Shown one piece after another: positions 1-8,100 of a stretch of 25,770 bases of DNA. The notes under the pieces are model-generated. The model was not told where the DNA came from. It saw only the letters and a program-made list of their open reading frames with translations, and ran no database searches. The translations under genes were made by a program, and so were the position numbers. The first letter of the stretch is position 1. The number at the start of each line of letters is the position of its first letter. This DNA comes from Euryarchaeota archaeon UBA59 (lineage in GTDB: Archaea; Thermoplasmatota; Poseidoniia; Poseidoniales; Thalassarchaeaceae): the NCBI GenBank assembly GCA_002505495.1, contig DAVI01000066.1, positions 1 to 25,770 of the forward strand, read 5' to 3'.

Positions 1-65
1 CCTTCACAGACAGCTAACAGTTCGGCCGGGGCTCTTACGGGGCCTCGGTCGGGCCAACCCATTCC

Positions 66-80
66 TTCTCCTACGGAGAA
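66..80 (+). promoter_or_regulatory. Triloop hairpin upstream of rpl15e
   Basis: A perfect inverted repeat: stem ttctcc (66-71), loop tac, stem ggagaa (75-80). It lies about 60 nt before the L15e start codon. The rest of 1-140 holds no gene that I can see. It is GC-rich with three GGCC tetramers (25-28, 41-44, 52-55) and a possible TATA-like string, cataaa, near 94-99. A second weak pairing, aagccg (82-87) with cggctt (116-121), could fold the leader. The role, whether transcript leader or operator, is not determined. Confidence 0.35.
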
Positions 81-140
81 CAAGCCGATTCTGTCATAAA
101 GGGGGAGCCGGTCGGCGGCTTGCCTTGGAGGGTCTTGAGC

Positions 141-731
141 ATGTCAAAGAGCATTTACTCCCACCTTGGTGACACTTGGAAGCAGCCGAAGGCGAACATT
201 CCTTCTAGGTACCGTCGTGACCGGATGACAGAGTGGCGCAGACAACCAGTCTTTCACCGAGTCACCAAGCCAACCCGCCTTGATGCGGCCCGCAGAATGG
301 GCTACAAGGCGAAGCAGGGAGTAGTCGTCGTGCGCACCCGGATTCGCCGTGGTGGCCTACGCAAGTCCAAGATCAACAAGAAGCGGAAGCCGTCGAAGAT
401 GGGGATGAGAAAAATCACGATGGCGAAGTCAACTCAGAGACTCGCCGAAGAGCGGGTAGGTCGCAAGTACCCGAATCTCGAGGTTCTCAACTCATACTGG
501 GTTGGCCAGGACGGCAAGCAGAAATTCTTCGAAGTCATTCTGCTCGACCCCAACCACCCTTCAATCAAGGCTGACAAGCAACTCAACTGGGTTGGCAACA
601 GCCGCCACAGAGGCAGAGCCCACCGTGGTAAGACCAGTGCTGGAAAGCGCGGTCGGGGCCTCCACAAGAAGGGCAAGGGCACAGAGAAGCTGCGGCCAAG
701 CCTCGCAGCACACAAGGGCCGCGGAAAATAA
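141..731 (+). CDS. rpl15e: 50S ribosomal protein L15e
   Basis: A structural protein of the large ribosomal subunit, found in archaea and eukaryotes and absent from bacteria. The 196 residues match the usual archaeal length of about 190-200. The sequence is strongly basic and has the family N-terminus (MSKSIYSHLGDTWK), the central RTRIRRGGLRK stretch, LEVLNSYWVGQDGK, and the Arg/Lys/Gly-rich tail GNSRHRGRAHRGKTSAGKRG. I chose the ATG at 141 because family members begin at this point and GGAGGG lies about 9 nt upstream. The frame is open back to 120 but gives only seven unconserved residues. A perfect hairpin overlaps the stop codon, so the gene probably forms its own transcript or the end of one. 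Identification is secure. Confidence 0.97.
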   Translation: MSKSIYSHLGDTWKQPKANIPSRYRRDRMTEWRRQPVFHRVTKPTRLDAARRMGYKAKQGVVVVRTRIRRGGLRKSKINKKRKPSKMGMRKITMAKSTQRLAEERVGRKYPNLEVLNSYWVGQDGKQKFFEVILLDPNHPSIKADKQLNWVGNSRHRGRAHRGKTSAGKRGRGLHKKGKGTEKLRPSLAAHKGRGK

Positions 732-756
732 TCAAACGACACCTCGTCGTTTGATT
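730..756 (+). terminator. Hairpin on the rpl15e stop codon, candidate 3' end
   Basis: A perfect inverted repeat: arm aatcaaacgac (730-740), loop acctc, arm gtcgtttgatt (746-756). The 11-bp stem takes in the last two bases of the TAA stop (729-731). No T run follows the stem. It therefore does not look like a bacterial intrinsic terminator, and archaeal termination usually relies on T tracts. It may mark a processed or protected RNA 3' end. Confidence 0.55.
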
Positions 757-825
757 CCCTGCCAGCCATCGTTGAGTCGACTCAGACTCCGTCCCTCAGT
801 TCGAATTGGCTTCGCCCTGTTCGCA

Positions 826-856
826 TCTCGGCCGAGACCTGTGCCTTGAGGCCTCA
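826..856. promoter_or_regulatory. Two GGCC-centred palindromes before the PRC-barrel gene
   Basis: A 12-bp perfect palindrome, tctcggccgaga (826-837), and a 10-bp perfect palindrome, tgaggcctca (847-856), have centres exactly 20 bp apart. They lie 44-74 bp upstream of the next start codon. Same-face spacing of about two helical turns would suit a dimeric DNA-binding protein. Short palindromes also arise by chance in GC-rich DNA, so the call is tentative. Confidence 0.25.
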
Positions 857-899
857 TCGTGCCGAAGTTTGATGGCTGTGGAGCGCGCCCTGCGGTTCG

Positions 900-1160
900 A
901 TGGTGGAGGCGCTCATCACATCGCTTCAGGGACTGCCTGTGTTTCTGCCCGACGGCAGGCAACTCGGATTGGTCCACGATGCGATAGTCGAAGTCGACCA
1001 TTGGATGGCTAGTCACCTCTTCGTCGTGGATTGTGACGAACAGTTGGTGGAAGGCGGCGTTCATGTTGCCATCCCTTGGCATTGGGTGAGAGCGATAGAG
1101 AACATCGTCCTGCTTCGCTGGTTTCCCGAAACCCCGATTCCAGCCGCTCCCTCCACATAG
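900..1160 (+). CDS. PRC-barrel domain protein
   Basis: An 86-residue protein that is essentially one PRC-barrel domain. Residues 8-36 show the family signature: G-x-P-V-F then DGRQLG-x-V-x-D, followed by hydrophobic strands (HLFVVDC near residue 40) and an IPWHWVRAIENIVLL segment typical of the barrel end. PRC-barrel proteins include the photosynthetic reaction-centre H subunit, RimM and many small archaeal proteins implicated in RNA metabolism or, in haloarchaea, cell division. The sequence does not say which role applies here. The gene sits between rpl15e and RNase Z, which mildly favours an RNA-related job. The frame opens at 873 and ATG 900 is the first good start. No strong Shine-Dalgarno is visible, so a leaderless transcript is possible. 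Confidence 0.8.
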   Translation: MVEALITSLQGLPVFLPDGRQLGLVHDAIVEVDHWMASHLFVVDCDEQLVEGGVHVAIPWHWVRAIENIVLLRWFPETPIPAAPST

Positions 1161-1264
1161 AACAGGCCCTGCTGGAGCGCCCCGGCCTCGGCTCGGCTCG
1201 GCGATGTGAGTCTCGTGAATGGTTGATGAGGGATGAGCCCCTCGCGCACACGGGGGGAGAGAAG

Positions 1265-2359
1265 ATGTTCGAACTGCATGTGCTCGGGACTTCGGCGGCC
1301 CGTTTCGCCCACGGAAGGTCGGTGTCGGGCTCCTATGTGATGACTCCTGGCGGCTCTCTGCTCGTTGACTGTGGTGAGGGAATGCAAAAGAGATTGCTCG
1401 ACCACAACCACGCCCTGAAGCAATCCGGCCTCTCGATACGGGCTCGGATGGCAAGAATTCGTGCGATACTGCTTACCCACGGACACCTCGACCACTGCTG
1501 GGGGGTCCTACCCCTGCTCCGCAGCCTCGCTCTCGACGGTCGCCGCGAACCGCTGACCGTCATCGGTCCGACAAGTTCGGCAGCTCTCCAATGGTCGCTC
1601 GACAACCCCGGAGAAACACCTCCTAAGGGGAGTGGAATCGAGACCACGGACCTTGCAATTCTCTTCCAACAGTGGCAGGCGCTGGGTGGCAAAGACGACG
1701 ATTTCGGCTACGAAATCGACTGGGTGCTCGTACCGATGGACGGCGATGCACCGTTTGAATCACCGATTCAGCCTCTTGACGGAGTGACACTGACGATGGT
1801 TCCCACGAAACACCAGATTCCCTCTTGCGGGTGGCAGATCACCTGTCCGGAAAGGGTCGGAAGATTCGCTCGGGCGAAGGCGGATTCGTTGGGGCTCACA
1901 ATCGACCAGATCAGCAGATTGGCCAGTGGTGAGGATATCTCGGCAGGCGATGAGCGGCTTTCGGCGGCGGAGTTCCGCGGTGTGGCTCGACCGGCACAAT
2001 CGATTCTCGTATCGGGTGACACGATAGGAGGGCTCCCATCTTTTTCGAAACTTGATGTCGCCCCAGCCATTCTGCTCCATGAGGCGACATTCCTGGGCGA
2101 GTTGCAGGAGAAGGCGGCGAGATACAATCACAGCACCGCCCAAGATGCTGCCGAACACGCTCTGGCGAGCGGTGCTGGGCTGCTGGTGCTCACCCATTAC
2201 AGTTCGAGAATCGAGGACACCTCGTCACTTCAGGCGGAGGCCGCTGCAGTTCATTCCCGTACGGTTGCGAGTGTTGAGGGAGATGTGTTTCACCTCGATG
2301 GAGAGGGCGTAGTCACCCGTTTTCGGCGCTCAGAAGGATGGGCTGAGGACAATCCCTGA
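1265..2359 (+). CDS. rnz: Ribonuclease Z (tRNase Z), metallo-beta-lactamase fold
   Basis: An endonuclease that removes the 3' trailer from tRNA precursors. The protein has 364 residues, slightly longer than the usual 300-330. The zinc site is complete in sequence: T-H72-G-H74-L-D76-H77, H183 in TKHQIPSCGW, D252 in SGDT, H272 in LLHEATF, H289 in NHSTAQDAAEHA, and H311 in LTHYSSR. The HEAT motif and the C-terminal THYSSR are characteristic of RNase Z as opposed to other metallo-beta-lactamases. A segment of roughly 40 residues between the GW of the fourth motif and SGDT (about 195-240) replaces or extends the usual region. I chose ATG 1265 because the fold begins at FELHVLGTS and GGGGGGAGA ends 4 nt upstream. 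The longer open frame from 1076 overlaps the PRC-barrel gene and lacks family similarity. Confidence 0.95.
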   Translation: MFELHVLGTSAARFAHGRSVSGSYVMTPGGSLLVDCGEGMQKRLLDHNHALKQSGLSIRARMARIRAILLTHGHLDHCWGVLPLLRSLALDGRREPLTVIGPTSSAALQWSLDNPGETPPKGSGIETTDLAILFQQWQALGGKDDDFGYEIDWVLVPMDGDAPFESPIQPLDGVTLTMVPTKHQIPSCGWQITCPERVGRFARAKADSLGLTIDQISRLASGEDISAGDERLSAAEFRGVARPAQSILVSGDTIGGLPSFSKLDVAPAILLHEATFLGELQEKAARYNHSTAQDAAEHALASGAGLLVLTHYSSRIEDTSSLQAEAAAVHSRTVASVEGDVFHLDGEGVVTRFRRSEGWAEDNP

Positions 2360-2438
2360 GGGAAGGGTGCCAATTCAATCGGCTCCAGCATACTCTCCCA
2401 ATGTCGGTTTTACGGTGGTTCAGCCGGGAATCCCACAC

Positions 2439-2455
2439 TGCACCCAAAGGGTGCA
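2439..2455 (+). promoter_or_regulatory. Triloop hairpin in the leader of the PKD protein gene
   Basis: A perfect 7-bp stem: tgcaccc (2439-2445), loop aaa, gggtgca (2449-2455). It lies 31-34 nt before the start of the next gene and just upstream of its GAGGAGG (2464-2470). It falls in the 130-nt gap after the RNase Z gene, so it is either a leader structure of the surface gene or the 3' end of the RNase Z message. Confidence 0.4.
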
Positions 2456-2489
2456 CAATTGAAGAGGAGGAGCGCGACGTCACAGAGTG

Positions 2490-5021
2490 ATGAACACTCT
2501 CCGCGGCATCCTCCTCACGCTCGCCCTACTGCTCGCAGTGACGGCACCGATGATGCTCGGTGGCGAGTTGACAGCGGTCGAGGCGAGCGATGCTGCAGTA
2601 GCAAAGGACCCCCCCTGTCCAGCGGCCGACGTCTCTTCATTACAACCGGCGCTGGTGCTCGGAAATCAGTCCTGCCTGCAGATTTCTCTCGGCTCACTGA
2701 CACCGGGTTCAATCGTCTCAATCGACATCGACATCAGCGGAACGAGCATCGACATCCTGACCTTCGCAGCTAACTCAATCGACGCCTATCTCAACAATCA
2801 GGCGTACCGCTCCTCAACTTTCTGGGAGAGTGACGCCTCGCTGGAGTCGATGATTGGGCAGAACGAATGGCATTGGCAGGTGCCAACAGATCGGAGCGAG
2901 ACCACTTGGTACCTCATTCTTGACAACTTGGCTCACCCCGGAGATGGTGGCGAGGGGGCGCAGGGGGGTGCTGACGCGAACATTACGGTGAGCATCACCT
3001 TCCCGACGATGTCCTACTGGTCGCTGACAGATTCCCTGCATGTGCTCAGTCCGGGAAGCCATGTCGCATTGCTGACCCCGTCGGAATTGACCTTGGACGA
3101 GGGAACTCTAGTGTCGATAACCGCGATTCCCCTTGCCGGCAGCGGCGACCTCTTCCTCGTCACCGAGAACAACCGGGACACCTATCTGATGGGCGGGGGT
3201 GGCGTATATTGGGTACCAGGCACAGAGATGCTCTCCATCAGCAGTCCGACCAATAATACTTGGATTGTAACCAGCGACATGGCGGGCGAATCGCTCTATC
3301 TCTTCCTCGACAATGAGGCCGGTCCGGACGGTGGTGGCGACGGCTCGACGGAGTTGCGTATCACAGTCAGCGTGACCATTACACCAGTTCTTAACCCGGT
3401 GATATCAAGCGCTGACACACTCGATTCCGTCGATGTTGGTGAAGAGGTCGGGTTCGATGTCAATATGACTCCCAATCTCTCCCAACAGGCAGATTTGACA
3501 GAGACGGAATGGGATTTTGACGGCGACACGATAGTTGATGCAACGGGGATTTTCACCACCACGAGTTGGTCTTCACCGGGGACACGCAATGTGAGCGCCA
3601 CCATCCACGGTGTTGACGGGCGCTCAACCACCGCCTCAGTTCCAGTCACGGTCACAGACCAGACCAATCCATCCCCTTCGATTCTCGGTTCAAACATATG
3701 GCATCGGGATGTCGGTTCGAATTTCACGCTGACCTCGACTTCGACTGACAATTGGATGATTCAAAGAGAGGAATGGCGGGTTGATGGGCTGCTTGCGGCT
3801 GCCTACACGCAAGCGAACTCCGAGTTCACTCACTTCCTCAACGAAACCGGAAACCACACCGTCGAACTAACAGTTGTTGATGGGGCTGGCAATGCTGCCG
3901 CCACCGTCGTGACCATCGTGGTCAGAGATGGCACCATCCCAGTGGTCAGTGAGATCATCGGAGAGGATTCCACCATTGCCGGCGAAGAGGTTTCCTTCAC
4001 GGTCAGCGCCACTGATCCGGAGTCACCCACGCTGACTTATTCGTGGGATTTTGACAAGGAGACGGATGCTGACGATGATGGTGACTCCACCAATGACATT
4101 CAGGCGACTGGTCCTTCAGTCAAATGGACTTTCAATTCGGCGAAGCCGACCTACGTGACTTGTACGGTTCAGAACGAAGCGGGATTCAACAAGACCGTGG
4201 AGCATCTAATCGATGTGAATCCGTCAGCGAGTTCAGCCTCTACATCCAGCTTTTCCGTGCCGGGAGGGCTATGGACGGCTCTTGTTCTGGTCTTGCTATT
4301 GGTGGTGGCCGGCGGCGGCTACCTGCTATGGGGCCGCCGTCAGGAGAAACTCGCGCTCGAGGCGATTGCGCTGCAAGAGGGTGGGCAAGAGGAGGAGGAG
4401 GGGCCCGAGCCTGAGCGAGATGAGCAGATGGCGATGTATGCGAGCCAAGACTCCCAATTGGTCGGCAGAGCCGGTGCCTCGGCTGAAATTGCTGCAATCG
4501 CCGGAGTTACGGCGAGTTCCGCCACCCTTCTCTCGGACGACCTGTTAGAGGCGTTTGGCGCGGAAGAAACCTCTCCACAAGCCGCAGCGGTGGAGGAAGA
4601 CTCGGTGTTGGACGACCTCGACTTCCTGCGCAAGCGAGAGGTGAAGGAGGCCGACCCCGAACCGGAGGCTGCACAGCCCACAGAATCTGCAGCCCCCACA
4701 CAAAGCGAAGGGAGGAAAGCACAGCGCTCCTCGGGAATCTCACTTCCCGGTACGGTCGGTGCCGCACCCGCCGCCAGCCAGCCGAAGCCGGCTGCCAAAG
4801 CGACCGAAGAGCGGGCCAGCGTACAGCCTACCGCCGAATCGCCCTCTCCACCCGCCGCCGAGCAACCCGCTTCAGCGGACTCGGCCGACGAGGGTGTCAC
4901 CACGGTGAAGGCCGCCTGTCCCGCTTGTGACCAGGCGTTCGCCGTCGATATGCCCAACGAGATTGAAGAGGCGATGGTGGCTTGCCCCAATTGCGAGCAG
5001 AGAATCAAGTTGCAGCGTTGA
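2490..5021 (+). CDS. Bitopic surface protein: PKD-like domains outside, zinc ribbon inside
   Basis: 843 residues. An N-terminal signal segment (about 4-25) leads into two similar domains (about 55-165 and 175-290). Each ends with a strand like YLILDN or YLFLDN, a Gly/Asp loop and a closing I-T-V-S strand, so they look like a tandem duplication of a pre-peptidase-C-like beta-sandwich. Three PKD-like Ig domains follow (about 300-395, 400-480, 485-580), with WDFDGD in the first and WDFDKE in the third. A single membrane span (about 590-613) ends in GRRQEK. The remaining 230 residues should be cytoplasmic: acidic, Ala/Pro-rich and probably disordered, ending in a zinc ribbon with C810-x2-C813 and C832-x2-C835. 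ATG 2490 is preferred and GTG 2487 directly precedes it. GAGGAGG lies about 19 nt upstream, farther than ideal. The role is not known. Surface adhesion or sensing with a cytoplasmic zinc-binding output is an inference. Confidence 0.85.
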   Translation: MNTLRGILLTLALLLAVTAPMMLGGELTAVEASDAAVAKDPPCPAADVSSLQPALVLGNQSCLQISLGSLTPGSIVSIDIDISGTSIDILTFAANSIDAYLNNQAYRSSTFWESDASLESMIGQNEWHWQVPTDRSETTWYLILDNLAHPGDGGEGAQGGADANITVSITFPTMSYWSLTDSLHVLSPGSHVALLTPSELTLDEGTLVSITAIPLAGSGDLFLVTENNRDTYLMGGGGVYWVPGTEMLSISSPTNNTWIVTSDMAGESLYLFLDNEAGPDGGGDGSTELRITVSVTITPVLNPVISSADTLDSVDVGEEVGFDVNMTPNLSQQADLTETEWDFDGDTIVDATGIFTTTSWSSPGTRNVSATIHGVDGRSTTASVPVTVTDQTNPSPSILGSNIWHRDVGSNFTLTSTSTDNWMIQREEWRVDGLLAAAYTQANSEFTHFLNETGNHTVELTVVDGAGNAAATVVTIVVRDGTIPVVSEIIGEDSTIAGEEVSFTVSATDPESPTLTYSWDFDKETDADDDGDSTNDIQATGPSVKWTFNSAKPTYVTCTVQNEAGFNKTVEHLIDVNPSASSASTSSFSVPGGLWTALVLVLLLVVAGGGYLLWGRRQEKLALEAIALQEGGQEEEEGPEPERDEQMAMYASQDSQLVGRAGASAEIAAIAGVTASSATLLSDDLLEAFGAEETSPQAAAVEEDSVLDDLDFLRKREVKEADPEPEAAQPTESAAPTQSEGRKAQRSSGISLPGTVGAAPAASQPKPAAKATEERASVQPTAESPSPPAAEQPASADSADEGVTTVKAACPACDQAFAVDMPNEIEEAMVACPNCEQRIKLQR

Positions 5022-5074
5022 CTTCAGCCAGCATTAGACCTAAAACATGCAATCAAGCGGCCATTCGCAGATTC

Positions 5075-5094
5075 CGTCATCTTGTGAAATGACG
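5075..5094 (+). promoter_or_regulatory. Hairpin with CTTGTGAA loop
   Basis: Stem cgtcat (5075-5080) pairs with atgacg (5089-5094), with the 8-nt loop cttgtgaa. It lies in the gap between the zinc-ribbon protein and the giant exported protein. A second hairpin whose loop region contains the same string follows the gene ending at 17945. The role is not known. Confidence 0.3.
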
Positions 5095-5141
5095 CTTCAA
5101 TCATGCAGGCGACCAAACGGTTGAAGCGACAGGAGCGAGGA

Positions 5142-5163
5142 AATCCTCCTGTGAAGGAGGATT
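5142..5163 (+). promoter_or_regulatory. Hairpin burying the Shine-Dalgarno of the giant exported protein
   Basis: A perfect 9-bp stem: aatcctcct (5142-5150), loop gtga (a GNRA-type tetraloop), aggaggatt (5155-5163). The right arm contains a full Shine-Dalgarno, AGGAGGA (5155-5161), placed 4 nt before an in-frame GTG at 5166. When folded, ribosome access would be blocked. This is the arrangement seen in RNA thermometers and in leader-controlled translation. The structure is visible in the sequence; its regulatory use is inference. If translation instead began at ATG 5103, the element would lie inside the coding region. Confidence 0.55.
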
Positions 5164-5165
5164 CC

Positions 5166-8100
5166 GTGCGCGTGCTTGTCGCGGGCCCACGCTCGCAAGG
5201 ACCCCGCCTCAGCGTTTTCATCGCCCTGATACTACTCCTGCCTCTGTTCACCCCCATCGGCACCGCCTCAGCCGAGTTGCAGATTCAGGCAGAGGACTTC
5301 GGCATCATGCTCGAACTCGATGACGTTCTCAACGAGCGGAGTGAGAGAATCGGGGACTTGGCGGTGGTGAACGCCGCGAACAACGCCTTGGATGGAATCA
5401 GAATGGAGGTCAGGGAGTCAGATTCGGAGGACCCAATGGCGAGAGTGCAGGAGAGCCTTTCCAACATGCAACTCGTGCAGACCGCGCCTCCCCCGGTGGT
5501 TCATCCAGTGCCGTACGACATGTTGCTAGACCCCGAAAACCATCCCGATGAGTGGGCGAACAACATCTGGGGGACGCTGCTGACCGCTGACAATTTTGTC
5601 ATTTGGACCCACTTCAAGACCCGCACTGGTGAGACATATGACCACTACGAGGAGGTCGACTTCGCCGAGAGCGCACTATTCCTAGGTGGACTTCTGGGCC
5701 TACTGACAGGGAGTGACCCGCTACTGCATGAGATTTCAATCGATAACGACACCACCGCTGAGATCGAAGTGGGGTTGACCGTAGACACCTCCGAGAGCGA
5801 TGGTTGGGGGGTTGAGGGCAATCCTCCCACTACACTCTGGGTCGAGCCGACCATCGAGTTCACCGTTCGAGCGCTCGACCCTTCTGCGACCGTTTGGAAC
5901 CACATCGAATTCCTTGAGGTGACGATGATGAAGCAGTTCGCCTACTCCCTCAATCCGCTTGGGCAGGGCGAGAGCTATGTCTGGGTAATCGACAGTCGCT
6001 TCACCATGGTGCCCGAGGATTTCAGCCTCGAGGTAGGCCTTGAGCGATTCTGGTTTGACATCGCAGAAGCGACGACTTCTTTCCTGTTGTCAATCGCAGG
6101 AATCATCACCGGCGGCGATGAGAGCGGAGTCGTCGTCTCGGCCGTCGCCGCACCCTACGCAATCCATGTCGACAATGTAGGTCAGCCAGATTGTCCGGAT
6201 TGGTACGACCCAGCGACCCAACACGACCTGCCAACGAGTCAGCACCCGTGTACAGTGGGGGTGGGTTTCGGCTACATACACTACGGAATACCACAAAATG
6301 CGGGCGACAGACCGGTTGAGGAAATCGCCTACATTGACTTGGGAATCCATCCTGTGGAGGGTGCGGTAATACTGCCGCAGGTCATCGACTTGGTGTTGAG
6401 AAACGACAATGTTCTGACCACCAGTTTTGGGGTGACCGGGGAGGGTGGGCTCGATACTGTCGAGTACTACGCTGACGAGAGGGCGGATCTCCACCTCCAC
6501 TTCCACGAAAACCGTGCTAACCAGAGTGAGGGCCCGGGTGAGCCGTTCGGCAACATCACAGATTCCCTCGGTTGGTTGCGTGGGATGCCATCAGGGACTC
6601 TTTCGCAACAGAACATTCAGAGAATCTTCCGGATGGTGGGGAGCGAAGGTTCTCCCGAACTACCTGGCCAGATGCCAGAGCGCCTTTCGCTCATTCTGGC
6701 CATCAAGAACTTCAGCCGGGATACCACCCCGAATGTCAACGACCCCACCCTGCCGGTGAACCCGGCTGAACCTCCGAACTCGCTTGTCGTCTTTGTTTCA
6801 ACAGAGTCGGTGGTTGAGATTGAATACACCTCATGGTTCATGCGCTCAGGCGCGCCCGAGGACCATCGGAGACTTCGAATCCGCGCCGAGAACCTCCCGA
6901 CTGCGTTGGTGCTGTACGGAACTTTCCAACTTGGCGGCGGTGATGATGTCGCTGATGGACTGGGTAATCAGCAATCTGACCCGCTGTCAGCGCTGCTCGA
7001 TGCGACGATTCTCAATTTGGTCGACGTTTTCATCGATGTTGGAAACATTGTCAACAGCATTCCTGAAGCGATTGTCAATGTCGTTGGCGGCGATGGTGAC
7101 GGCACTGGAACTGGTGGCGAGTTGCATCTTGAGCTGTTTGACACCATCCAAGCGAGTCGCATCCCGGTGGCTCTCGGAATGGCGAAAATCGAACTCGGTT
7201 CAAGCCCCCATCCAACTACCAACGGCTCTCATCTGATGATGGCGCGCGATGTCGATCTAGGCTTGGTCGAAGGAAGACAGGGTCAGGTGGAACCTCTCGT
7301 TCCCGTAGCGGTCAGCATCGAGCATTCCGGCCTCAAGGCAATCCACATCGTCGACGGAGCGGGTGGAGACCAACAGGTTTCCTTCAGTTCGACAGGAGGC
7401 GACCCACTTCGACTGCTCTACATCGAACATGAGAATAACTCCACCGAGCCAATTTCATTCCAGTCGATATACATCTCGGAGCAACCGGCGGAACTCGACC
7501 TGTTGATATCGGGAGATGATGTCTCTTGGGTCTCTGACCGACCGATTGGGGAGATTCTCTACGCTGGTTCAAACGGCACTCAGCAGCAGGTGGTTCTCAT
7601 CGAACAATTTCCACAGAATTTCACGATGGACATCGGCGAGCGAGTCAGTTGGCGAGGCGAGCAGCCATTCAACAGCATCACCGTACAGTCAGGCAATGCG
7701 AGTTCGCCGCGCACGATGGATGGCAACCACTTCCTCTTTTGGCAGGATGTAAACTCTTCAGAGGCGTCACTTTCTGCTCGCTTGACCGGAATTTCGGAGG
7801 TCGAGTGGTCACCACCGGTATTGGAAGGTGCGGATGGCAGGGATGGCATGTCGACCGTCCGAATCAGCGGAGTTGGCGGTGAGGACTTCGCGCTGGTGCT
7901 CAGGGATGACACAGCGTGGGAGGACCCCACTCTCGGTGTCAACGGGGATGTGTTGATCTCACCACTACCCGGCGAGTTGGAATTGGCACTTCCGAGCAGC
8001 GATGGGCCCAGTCGGTTCACCCTGCCGGCGCTTTCGACGGAGAACGGATTGGCCGGAATCGGCTTCTTCCTCGCTGGATTCTCTGACCTTGGCCGCTCGG

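Noticed and set aside
797..812. gttcgaat string resembling a tRNA T-loop
   Set aside because: There is no pairing T stem on either side and no D arm, anticodon arm or acceptor pairing around it.
1076..1264. N-terminal extension of the RNase Z frame
   Set aside because: It overlaps the PRC-barrel gene, has no similarity to the family, and a good Shine-Dalgarno sits just before ATG 1265.
4340..5008. Minus-strand open frame of 222 codons opposite the zinc-ribbon tail
   Set aside because: Mirror of the Ala/Glu/Pro-rich linker; Ser/Ala low complexity only.
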